NCBI RefSeq assembly: GCF_018829635.1
Contig: NZ_JAHKKG010000002.1
Span: 775,766 to 839,765, forward strand
Origin: Paractinoplanes bogorensis
GTDB lineage: Bacteria; Actinomycetota; Actinomycetes; Mycobacteriales; Micromonosporaceae
Length of the DNA: 64,000 bases
Direction of reading: 5' to 3'
The position numbers and the translations under genes were made by a program. The first letter of the stretch is position 1. The number at the start of each line of letters is the position of its first letter. The notes below the pieces were generated by a model. The model saw only the letters and a program-made list of their open reading frames with translations, had not been told where the DNA came from and made no database searches. Positions 8,433-16,071 of the stretch are shown here, in pieces.

Positions 8433-9011
8433 ATGAAGCCCGTACGCACGGCAGCCCGCGCCATGCTCGCCTCGATCTTCGTCGTCCAGGGTGTCCGCGC
8501 GCTCACCAAGCCCGACGCCAACGCGGAGAACGCCGCCCAGCTGACCGAGCGGGTGAAGCCGCTCCTGGAGAAGGTCGACCCGCGGATCCCGACCGACGCC
8601 CGCACGCTCGTGCAGATCAAGGGCGCGGCCGACGTGGTCGCGGGCCTCGCGCTGGCCACCGGTCACTTCACCCGGCCCGCGGCAGCGGTGCTGGCCGCCG
8701 GGCTCGTGCCCGCGACGATCGCTGACGCGCAGGCCAAGAAGGGCGACTTCCTCAAGAACCTGGGGCTGCTCGGCGGGCTGCTGCTGGCCGCGGTCGACAC
8801 TGAGGGCCGGCCGGGCCTCGGCTACCGAGCCGGGAACGCCGCCGACCGCTCCCAGACCGCCATCAAGCACGCGGCCGACCGCTCCCAGCGTTCGGTGAAG
8901 AGGGCCGCCGACCGCTCCCAGCGCTCGGTGAAGCGGGCCGTCCGCACGGCGCGGCGCGAGGCCAAGATCGCTGCGGTGAGCGCGGCCGCCGCCCGTAAGT
9001 TGCCCGGCTAA
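8433..9011 (+). CDS. DoxX family membrane protein with charged C-terminal repeats
   Basis: A 192-residue protein. Residues 1-130 match DoxX-type four-helix membrane proteins, with hydrophobic helices around 8-22, 65-80, 83-100 and 110-125. Family members are linked to redox or respiratory membrane functions in other bacteria, but no reaction can be assigned here. From about residue 137 the tail contains three tandem 11-residue units of the form AADRSQRSVKR, encoded by three 33-bp DNA repeats at about 8844-8942, and it stays strongly basic to the end. This suggests a cytoplasmic, nucleic-acid- or lipid-binding tail. The ATG start is supported by a TATAAC box 6 nt upstream. Confidence 0.8.
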   Translation: MKPVRTAARAMLASIFVVQGVRALTKPDANAENAAQLTERVKPLLEKVDPRIPTDARTLVQIKGAADVVAGLALATGHFTRPAAAVLAAGLVPATIADAQAKKGDFLKNLGLLGGLLLAAVDTEGRPGLGYRAGNAADRSQTAIKHAADRSQRSVKRAADRSQRSVKRAVRTARREAKIAAVSAAAARKLPG

Positions 9012-9092
9012 CAACCTCTCCGCGATCTTTGCGTTAAAGCGGACGAGGGGGCTACGGCGCGCCCGGAGGACGAGAGCGACGGGGGTCGCGTC

Positions 9093-10400
9093 ATGCCGGC
9101 GTGGGAACGCGGGCGGACCGGAAGGTTCGCGGTGGTCGGGCTCGGGTGCATCACGGCACTCTGGGCGATCGGGTTGGCCCTGCATGCGTACGGGGGAACA
9201 AGCCTCGTCGTGAATCACGCGGCCGTCCGGGCCTGGCTGGTCGGGGGCGATCTGTACGACTCCCGGCTGGGCGCCGCCCTGCCGCCCGTCACCGCCCTGG
9301 TGATGACGCCGGGTGCCGTCCTACCCGTGACGATCACGGCGTGGCTGCTCGCCGTCTCCGGCCTGGCCGCCCTCGTGCTGTCCCTGGTCGCGCTGGCGGG
9401 TCCGATCGCCCGCCGCTACGGGCGCTCCCGGTTCGCCGTCGTGGTCACCGCGGCGGTGCTGGCTCTGGTCACCGAGCCGGTGCGCGCGGTCCTCGGCCTC
9501 GGCCACCTCGACCTGCTGCTTCTCGGCCTGATCACGGCCGACATGGTGGGACTGCGCCGCGCGGCCCGGGCCCGGCGGCGCGCAGCTTGGTGGCCCTCCA
9601 CGCCCTCCACGCCGTCCACGCCCTCCACGCCGTCCATGCCCCGGCTGCGCCGGATCTGGTCGACCGGCTCGTGGGCCGGTGTCGGCATCGGCCTTGCGAC
9701 CGCCCTCGCGGTCAGCCCCGGCCTGTTCATCGTTTATCTGGCCGTCACCCGGCAATGGCGGGCGGTGGTCACCGCGACCACCACGGCGGCGACGCTGATG
9801 TTCGGCGGATATCTCGTCGCGCCCAACGCCACCGCCCGCTGGATCGGCACCGTGCTGTTCCAGGTCGACCGGTCCGGCCCGGTCGGCGACCCGGCCAACC
9901 AGTCACTGGCCGGACTGCTCGCCCGCCTGTACGACTCGACGAGCACCCCGGTGCTGGTGTGGTTGTCGTTCGCCGTGCTGCTGCTGGCGGTCGGCCTGAT
10001 CCGGGCCCGGGCGGCGCACGCCGACAACGACGAGATCGCGGCGTTCACGCTGGTCGGGCTGGCCGGCGCGGCCGCTGCCCCGGTGAGCTCGAGTCACAAG
10101 CTGGTCTGGGTGCTGCCGGCGATGCTGATCCTGGTCGACGCGGCGGCCCGGTCGCGGGCGGGGGCGCGCCGACGCAGACGCTTTGCCGGTGCCGGATATG
10201 CGGCCGGTGCGTTTCTCGCCTACGTGCTGTTCGCGTTGCCTCCGCAGTGGATGCTCGGCTGGAACGCGTACGCCTTCGCCGTGATCCTGCTGATGAACGC
10301 GCTGCCCTGGCGGCCCGGAGTGGTGCCCGAGATGCGGCCCGTACGCCGGCCGGTCGCGCCGCCGCGAGTGCCGGCCATCCCCGGGCCTAGGGGCAGTTGA
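9093..10400 (+). CDS. Polytopic membrane glycosyltransferase-like protein (GT87/DUF2029)
   Basis: A 435-residue integral membrane protein with about ten hydrophobic helices. The pattern of short luminal loops and a central SSSHKLVWVLPAML segment resembles DUF2029/GT87 polyprenol-phosphate-mannose-dependent transferases of Actinobacteria, which act outside the membrane on lipoglycans. No catalytic residue can be named with confidence. Between helices lies a low-complexity loop, STPSTPSTPSTPS, encoded by near-perfect 9-bp repeats (about 9597-9640). The 3' end overlaps moaE by 14 nt on the opposite strand. Confidence 0.7.
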   Translation: MPAWERGRTGRFAVVGLGCITALWAIGLALHAYGGTSLVVNHAAVRAWLVGGDLYDSRLGAALPPVTALVMTPGAVLPVTITAWLLAVSGLAALVLSLVALAGPIARRYGRSRFAVVVTAAVLALVTEPVRAVLGLGHLDLLLLGLITADMVGLRRAARARRRAAWWPSTPSTPSTPSTPSMPRLRRIWSTGSWAGVGIGLATALAVSPGLFIVYLAVTRQWRAVVTATTTAATLMFGGYLVAPNATARWIGTVLFQVDRSGPVGDPANQSLAGLLARLYDSTSTPVLVWLSFAVLLLAVGLIRARAAHADNDEIAAFTLVGLAGAAAAPVSSSHKLVWVLPAMLILVDAAARSRAGARRRRRFAGAGYAAGAFLAYVLFALPPQWMLGWNAYAFAVILLMNALPWRPGVVPEMRPVRRPVAPPRVPAIPGPRGS

Positions 10401-10803
10401 CCCACTCGTCGGTGCCATCCGCGAAGACCTGGCGCTTCCAGATCGGCAGCCGCGCCTTGGCCTCGTCGACCAGCCGGGCGCAGGCCGCGAAGGCCGCCGC
10501 CCGATGGGCCGTGCTGACCGAGGCGATCAGCGCGATGTCGCCGATGGCCAGGGTGCCCACCCGGTGCGAGACGGCGACCGCGTAGACGTCGGGGTCGGCC
10601 GCGATCTCGGCCGCAACCTCGCGCAGCACCTGGGCGGCGCTGGGGTGGCCCTCGTATTCGAGCAGCGTCACCCCGCGGCCGTGGTCGTGGTCGCGCACCA
10701 CGCCCTGGAACGAGACGACCGCGCCGGACCGTGGGTCGGCCACCGCCTTCTCGTGCGCGGCCAGGTCGAGCGGCGTGTCCAGCACTTCCGCGATAGCGAT
10801 CAT
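10387..10803 (-). CDS. moaE: Molybdopterin synthase catalytic subunit MoaE
   Basis: A 138-residue protein, normal for MoaE. Family landmarks are GAVVSFQGVVRDHD near the N-terminus, LEYEGHP, VAVSHRVGTLAIGD and the active-site region KARLPIWKRQ near residues 117-126, whose lysines are needed for sulfur transfer. With MoaD it converts cyclic pyranopterin monophosphate to molybdopterin. It is the last gene of a coupled moaC-moaB-moeA-moaE operon and overlaps the moeA stop codon (ATGA). moaD and moaA are not in the window. Confidence 0.96.
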   Translation of the reverse strand: MIAIAEVLDTPLDLAAHEKAVADPRSGAVVSFQGVVRDHDHGRGVTLLEYEGHPSAAQVLREVAAEIAADPDVYAVAVSHRVGTLAIGDIALIASVSTAHRAAAFAACARLVDEAKARLPIWKRQVFADGTDEWVNCP

Positions 10804-12008
10804 GGACGCTCCCCGGTCAACAGCGGCAGCGGAAGGAACGGAACGACATCGCCCGCGGCGGCCTCGCTCCCGGGACGCACGACGGCGAAACCGTGCGCGT
10901 TGGCCAGACCGCGCAGCATCGCCGACCCGACATGCCCGACCGGCGTCGCCGTCCGTCCATCGTGGGACAACCGGGCCAGCGCGAGATGGGTGTCGCCACC
11001 GCGGCCGCGCACGTCGCCGGTCAGCTCGACCGCGGGCAGCACCGGCGCCGGACGACCCTGCAGACCGGCCAGCAAGGGGGCGACCAAGGTGATCAGGGCG
11101 ATCACCGCCGACTGCGGGTTGCCCGGCAGCCCGGCCAGGAAACGATTGCCGGGCAGACGAGCCAGCAGCATCGGGAAGCCGGGCCGGACCGCCACCGTGT
11201 TGACGATGTATTCGGCGCCGAGCTCGGTCAGCGCGGGATGCAGATGGTCGACCGGCCCGTGCATCGTCCCGCCGGTGGTGCAGACGACATCGGCGATCGA
11301 GAGATTTTCCCGTACGGCGGTGACGTGCGCATCAAGCGTGTCCTGCACCGGGCCGGCGACCATTTCCACCGTGGCGCCCAGGCGACGCAACCAGCCGGGG
11401 ATCTGGGGTCCGAGCGAGTCACGCACCCGCCCCGCGCCCGGGGTGCCGCCGGTGAGCAGCTCGTCGCCGAAGACCAGCAGCCCGGCCCGCGGACGCGGAT
11501 AGACGCTCAACGACTCGTAACCGCAGGTCGCCGCGACCCCGATCACCGCCGGGTCGACCGCCGTGCCGGCCGGCAGCAGCTCCTCGTCCTTGGCCGCCTC
11601 CTCGCCCGGCTGCCGCCACTCGGGCACATAGCCGTTCCGCGGCTCACCGAGCACCCGGCCGTCACCGTCGCGAGTGGACGCCTCGATACGGACGAGCGCC
11701 TCGGCACCGGCCGGCACCATCGCTCCGGTGGCGATCTCGACGCACGTGCCGTCCTCGGTCAGGGGCGGGGCGATCTGACCGGCCAGCACCCGGCCGACCG
11801 GACGCCACGGCTTCGCCCCGCGGACCGCCCAGCCGTCGATGCTCGAGGTGGGGAACGCGGGCAGGTCGGTCAGCGCCCGCAGCGGCTCGGCCAGGGTGCG
11901 TCCGTCGGCCTCGGACAGCGTGACCGGTTCGGCCCGGCCGGCCGCCGCGCGCCCGGCGGTGTACGCCAGTTCGCGGGCCTTCTCCCAATCGACGCTCACG
12001 TCACTCAC
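10800..12008 (-). CDS. moeA: Molybdopterin molybdenumtransferase MoeA
   Basis: A 402-residue MoeA. It has the domain order of the family: the N-terminal signature LPAFPTSSIDGWAV, the barrel-like linker domain (IATGAMVPAGAEALVRIE), the MogA-like domain III with TGGTMHGPVDHL and LPGNPQSAV, and a C-terminal beta barrel. It inserts molybdate into adenylylated molybdopterin. The gene lies 9 nt after moaB and overlaps moaE, so the four genes are probably one transcript. Confidence 0.96.
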   Translation of the reverse strand: MSDVSVDWEKARELAYTAGRAAAGRAEPVTLSEADGRTLAEPLRALTDLPAFPTSSIDGWAVRGAKPWRPVGRVLAGQIAPPLTEDGTCVEIATGAMVPAGAEALVRIEASTRDGDGRVLGEPRNGYVPEWRQPGEEAAKDEELLPAGTAVDPAVIGVAATCGYESLSVYPRPRAGLLVFGDELLTGGTPGAGRVRDSLGPQIPGWLRRLGATVEMVAGPVQDTLDAHVTAVRENLSIADVVCTTGGTMHGPVDHLHPALTELGAEYIVNTVAVRPGFPMLLARLPGNRFLAGLPGNPQSAVIALITLVAPLLAGLQGRPAPVLPAVELTGDVRGRGGDTHLALARLSHDGRTATPVGHVGSAMLRGLANAHGFAVVRPGSEAAAGDVVPFLPLPLLTGERP

Positions 12009-12017
12009 CGGTCGAGC

Positions 12018-12527
12018 CTATCCACCAGGAGCGTGATCATTCTCTTGACCGGGCGCGTGATCACCGCCGCGGATCTGGTCGACGGTGTGTTGCAGCAGCG
12101 GGCCGAGCACGGCCAGGCCGTCCTTGGCCCCGCCGGTCGACCCGGGCAGGTTGACGATCAGCGTGCGCCCGGCGACCCCGGCCAGGCCACGGGACAGGGC
12201 GGCGGCGGGCACCCGGTCGCGGCTGTAGGCCCGGATGGCCTCGGCGATGCCCGGGATCTCGAAGTCGAGCAGGCCGCGGGTGGCCTCGGGGGTACGGTCG
12301 GTCGGCGTGACGCCGGTGCCACCGCTGGTCAGAACGACGTCGACGTGGTCGGCGACGGCCCGGCGCAGGGCGTCGGCGACCGGCTCGCCGTCCGGCACGA
12401 CGACCGGCTCGTCGACGGTGCAGCCGAGCTCACGCAGCCCGGCGACGAGACGCGGGCCGCTGGTGTCGGCATAGACGCCGGCGGCGGCCCGGTTGCTGGC
12501 CACGATGATGCGCGCGGTGATGGTCAT
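12018..12527 (-). CDS. moaB: MogA/MoaB family molybdopterin adenylyltransferase
   Basis: A 169-residue protein from ATG 12527, which overlaps the moaC stop (ATGA). The MoCF_biosynth motif is complete: [18 protein letters not shown] with the TGGTG-type molybdopterin loop, then GIAEAIRA and [14 protein letters not shown]. It adenylylates molybdopterin before MoeA acts. The last ten or so residues ([14 protein letters not shown]) contain a short duplicated motif. The frame is open further upstream, but that extension is only the moaC sequence read in another frame. Confidence 0.93.
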   Translation of the reverse strand: MTITARIIVASNRAAAGVYADTSGPRLVAGLRELGCTVDEPVVVPDGEPVADALRRAVADHVDVVLTSGGTGVTPTDRTPEATRGLLDFEIPGIAEAIRAYSRDRVPAAALSRGLAGVAGRTLIVNLPGSTGGAKDGLAVLGPLLQHTVDQIRGGDHAPGQENDHAPGG

Positions 12528-13015
12528 GGGCGGTCCTCGGGGCGTACCCAATCGCCGGTCTTGCCGCCCTCTTTGCGCAGGACGCGGACCGCCTCGATGC
12601 TGGCGGCCGGGTCGACCGCCTTGATCATGTCGATCATCGTGAGCCCGGCGGTGGCGACCGCGGTGAGCGCCTCCATCTCGACCCCGGTCCGATCGGCCGT
12701 CCTGGTGGTGGCGGTGATCTCGACCGTCGTCTCCGTCAACTCCAGGTCGACCACCACTCCGTGCAGTCCGATCGGATGACACAGTGGAATGAGGTCGGGT
12801 GTCCGTTTGGCACCCATGATCCCGGCTAGACGCGCCACAGCGAGCGCGTCGCCTTTGGGAAGTTCGTCACCCCGCAGAAGTGCAATCACTGTGGTAGTGG
12901 TCACCACTCGTCCGGCGGCCACCGCGCGGCGGGCGGTGACGGCCTTGGCGGAGACGTCGACCATGCGCGCGGCGCCGGCCTCGTCCACATGAGTCAGCGG
13001 GGATTGGTCGGGCAT
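12524..13015 (-). CDS. moaC: Cyclic pyranopterin monophosphate synthase MoaC
   Basis: A 163-residue MoaC with the family signatures [44 protein letters not shown], and [23 protein letters not shown] near the C-terminus, which contribute the catalytic Lys and substrate contacts. It turns the MoaA product into cPMP. It is the first gene of the MoCo operon on this strand. A TAAACT box lies 6 nt before the ATG, so the operon mRNA may be leaderless. Confidence 0.97.
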   Translation of the reverse strand: MPDQSPLTHVDEAGAARMVDVSAKAVTARRAVAAGRVVTTTTVIALLRGDELPKGDALAVARLAGIMGAKRTPDLIPLCHPIGLHGVVVDLELTETTVEITATTRTADRTGVEMEALTAVATAGLTMIDMIKAVDPAASIEAVRVLRKEGGKTGDWVRPEDRP

Positions 13016-13539
13016 ACCGGGAGTTTATAGAAAGTCCGACCGGGGATCTTGTTAACCGGCCCGAGAAGCGGGAAACACTATTTGTCAACCGGTAATATTC
13101 GGCGATCATTTGGCTGGTCAAGTGGTGTGCAAAGGACGAGATAATATCCCCGGAGCGGGGGCTTTAGACAATCCGCAGCGTTAGCTAAACACCACCCTCC
13201 GACATGCGGACACCGCGACCCAAAACGACTTTCACCATTGCGCAGAGTTTACCCCTGGAGACTGCGGGTAATCGTTTTCCGAACGGTTATCGCATTCTGC
13301 GCAAAACGGCACTAAACGCTATGAATTCCGCTTCCTCGCCTATAACGTTTCTTTCGTCGCGACACGACGAGATTCGGGGGGCCGCGAGCCCCGGATGACG
13401 AAGCGAGGAGACGGCCATGCGTCGTGCTACTGAGTGGGGCTGAAAAACGCGTGGGTGCGCTACGCCGCCCATCTTGAATACGCTGGGGCCCGAAGCAACG
13501 CGACACCATCGGCGGCGCGGGCTCGGCGACGGGACTTCG
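13016..13539. other. 524-bp divergent intergenic region, comparatively A/T-rich
   Basis: No convincing gene lies here between moaC and the GGDEF-EAL gene. The first 330 bases hold A/T-rich stretches (GTAATATTC, GATAATATCC, TTATAG) that are unusual in this genome. GGGGGGCCGCGAGCCCC near 13374-13391 can form a hairpin. A 64-codon open frame at 13204-13398 has non-biased codons and I do not accept it. I looked for a molybdenum-cofactor or cyclic-di-GMP riboswitch and could not recognise the conserved core of either. Confidence 0.5.
13022..13027 (-). promoter_or_regulatory. -10 box of the moaC operon, leaderless start
   Basis: On the reverse strand TAAACT is followed by 6 nt and then the moaC ATG. 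The flanking DNA is unusually A/T-rich. Confidence 0.45.
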
Positions 13540-16071
13540 ATGACCGGCACAGACTCTGACGACAACGCGACCGATCGGCGGCTCCGGCTGCTTGTCGGTC
13601 TCGTCGTCGTGGCAGCGCTGGTCGTCGCCCTGGGCGTGATCGCACACGCCTATGTGTGGCCCACACCGGCCCCCGACGTCGCGATGCTGTTCGTGACGCT
13701 GGCCGCGGTCCTGGTGGCCAACCACATGCGGGTCTACGTCCGGATCAAGTCCAGTCAGGACGGCACCACCTGGGGCGAGGTCCCGGTGCTGATCGCGCTG
13801 GTCCTGCTGCCCGGGCCGTGGGTCGTGCTGTGCGCAGCCGTCGGGATGACCCTGCGCATGATCGCGACCCGGAAGTCTCCGCAGAAGGCGATCTTCGCGG
13901 TGGCCAAAGAGGTGCTCACCGCCAGCACCGCGGTCGCCGTCTTCTGGGCCCTGGACGTGCGCCCCAGCCTGACCGACCCGCCGGCCGCCCTCATTCCGGT
14001 GATCGTGGCCATGACCGCGATGGCGATCGTCGACCACGCCGCCTACCTGCCGGTGATGGCCACGGCCTCGCACTCCACCGTGCGGCGGCTCGCGACGCAA
14101 GACCTCGACATGAAGCTGGCGGCCTATCTCGTACGCCTCCTGGCCACCCTGCTCGTGGTCGCCGTGCTGGCCTTCGGCGGAAGTCTGCTGCTCCTGCTCA
14201 TCTTCCCGCTCGTTGTGTTCTGCATGCACCTCTGGCAGTCCCGCCGGATCCGCACCCGCGAGGAACGCGAGTCGTGGCAGCGCCTGGCCGAGGCGACCGA
14301 CGAGCTCAACGCTGTCGACCTGACCCACGTGCTGCACTCCGCGGCCTCCCGCGCGGCACTCCTCTTCTCCGCCGTCGAGACCGAGATCGACCTGGTCACC
14401 GACAGCGCCGAACGCACCGTCCGAGGGACCTCCCAGCGGGTGACGTTCGACGGCTCGCGTGCCGGGGCGACCGAGTTGCCCCCGGCCGAGATCACCGCCG
14501 AGCTGGTCACCCACGACGGGCGCCTGCACATGGGCGTGCTGCGGCTGCGCTTCGGCGGGCCGGTCAAGCTCACCGAGTTCGAGCAGTACAAGCTGCGCAC
14601 CTTCACGTCCGCGCTGTGCACGGCCATCCGCAACGCGACGGCGTACGCGGAACTGCAGCGGCTCAACGAACAGAACGCGTACGACGCGGCCCACGACCCG
14701 CTGACCGGCCTGGCCAACCGCCGTGAGCTGTACGAGCGGGCCGGCGAGCACTTCCAGAGCCACACCGACGAAGGTGTCGTCGCGCTGCTGCTGATCGACC
14801 TCAACCACTTCAAAGAGGTCAACGACACGCTCGGGCACGCCGCCGGCGACGCGGTGCTGCGCGAGGTGGCCCGCCGGCTGGCCGACGCCGCGGCGCCCGG
14901 CGATCTGGTAGCCCGTCTCGGCGGTGACGAGTTCGCGGTGCTGCTGGTCGATCTGCCCACGCCGGCGCTGGCCACCCACCGCGCCAAGTCGATGCTCAGC
15001 ACGCTCGAAAGGAGCGTGGCCGTCGAAGGCATGCAGATCACCGTCGAGGCGGCCGGGGGCATCGCCCTCGCGGCCGGCAGCGGCGGCGTCAACGAGCTCA
15101 TGCGACGGGCCGACATCGCGATGTATCAGGCCAAACGGGCCGGGCAACAGACCGCCACGTACGCACACTCGCAAGACACGGCCGACGTCAGCCGGCTCGC
15201 CCTGGGCAGCGAACTGCACCGCGCGGTCGCCGAACGCGAGTTCGTGGTCGACTTCCAGCCGATCGTCGACCTGGGCAGCGGCGAAGTGGTCTCGGCCGAG
15301 GCGCTGGCCCGGTGGCACCACCCCGAGCACGGTTCGCTCACGCCGATGGAGTTCCTCCAGACGATCGAGCGGTCCGGCCGGCTGCAGGATTTCGCCGACG
15401 CCGTGCTCGACCAGGCGCTCGCGGCGTCCGACCAGTGGCGCGAGGCCGGCTTCGACCTGCCCGTGGCGGTGAACGTGTCGCCCCGCAGCCTGCTCGACCC
15501 GCGCTTCCCCGAGACGGTGCTGAGCCGCCTGGGCCGCCACGAGGTGCCGGCCGACCGCCTGATCTTCGAACTCGCCGAGACGCTGACGCTGAGCCAGCTC
15601 GACGTGGTCGGCCGCGCCCTCACCGAGTTGAGCGAGGCCGGCGTGCGCCTGGCCCTGGACGATTTCGGTACGGGCGTGACCCCCCTCTCGGTCCTGTCCC
15701 ACATCCCCGTCCACCAACTCAAGATCGACCGCGAGTTCATCGGCGCCGTCCAAACCTCCTCCGAGGCCTCGGCTGTGATCCGTTCCACGGTCGACCTCGC
15801 CCGGAGCCTGCACCTGTCGGTCATCGCCGACGGTGTGGAGAGCGAGCCGCAGAGGCACGCGCTGTGGAGTCTGGGCTGCGTAGCGGGGCAGGGACACCTG
15901 TTCGCCCGCCCCATGTCGGCGGCGCGTCTGCTGGCCACGATGCAGCGTGGAACGGCCGGTCGACCGGGCGCGCTGGCACCCTCACTGCACGATGGTGGCG
16001 CGGTCGTCCGCATGTCGCGGCGCCGGTCCGGGGGGTCCGGGCGATCCGCTCTGCCACACTTGCCCGCGTGA
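13540..16071 (+). CDS. Membrane GGDEF-EAL protein (cyclic-di-GMP metabolism)
   Basis: An 843-residue protein from ATG 13540. The N-terminal 220 residues have about six hydrophobic helices forming a membrane sensor, followed by a GAF-like region (about 240-370). The GGDEF domain follows, with the intact active-site motif RLGGDEF (461-465), and then the EAL domain, with SAEALARW (EAL at 587-589), VAVNVSPRSLLD, ALDDFGTG and KIDREFI. Both catalytic signatures are present, so diguanylate cyclase and phosphodiesterase activities are both possible. The stop overlaps the next start (GTGA at 16068), indicating translational coupling. Confidence 0.9.
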   Translation: MTGTDSDDNATDRRLRLLVGLVVVAALVVALGVIAHAYVWPTPAPDVAMLFVTLAAVLVANHMRVYVRIKSSQDGTTWGEVPVLIALVLLPGPWVVLCAAVGMTLRMIATRKSPQKAIFAVAKEVLTASTAVAVFWALDVRPSLTDPPAALIPVIVAMTAMAIVDHAAYLPVMATASHSTVRRLATQDLDMKLAAYLVRLLATLLVVAVLAFGGSLLLLLIFPLVVFCMHLWQSRRIRTREERESWQRLAEATDELNAVDLTHVLHSAASRAALLFSAVETEIDLVTDSAERTVRGTSQRVTFDGSRAGATELPPAEITAELVTHDGRLHMGVLRLRFGGPVKLTEFEQYKLRTFTSALCTAIRNATAYAELQRLNEQNAYDAAHDPLTGLANRRELYERAGEHFQSHTDEGVVALLLIDLNHFKEVNDTLGHAAGDAVLREVARRLADAAAPGDLVARLGGDEFAVLLVDLPTPALATHRAKSMLSTLERSVAVEGMQITVEAAGGIALAAGSGGVNELMRRADIAMYQAKRAGQQTATYAHSQDTADVSRLALGSELHRAVAEREFVVDFQPIVDLGSGEVVSAEALARWHHPEHGSLTPMEFLQTIERSGRLQDFADAVLDQALAASDQWREAGFDLPVAVNVSPRSLLDPRFPETVLSRLGRHEVPADRLIFELAETLTLSQLDVVGRALTELSEAGVRLALDDFGTGVTPLSVLSHIPVHQLKIDREFIGAVQTSSEASAVIRSTVDLARSLHLSVIADGVESEPQRHALWSLGCVAGQGHLFARPMSAARLLATMQRGTAGRPGALAPSLHDGGAVVRMSRRRSGGSGRSALPHLPA

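Noticed and set aside
10893..12779. 628-codon open frame opposite moeA, moaB and moaC
   Set aside because: Composition is that of an antisense shadow, and the three opposite genes have clear family motifs and coupled overlaps.
13016..13539. Cyclic-di-GMP or molybdenum cofactor riboswitch
   Set aside because: The neighbours made this attractive, but I could not find the conserved core of either class by eye.
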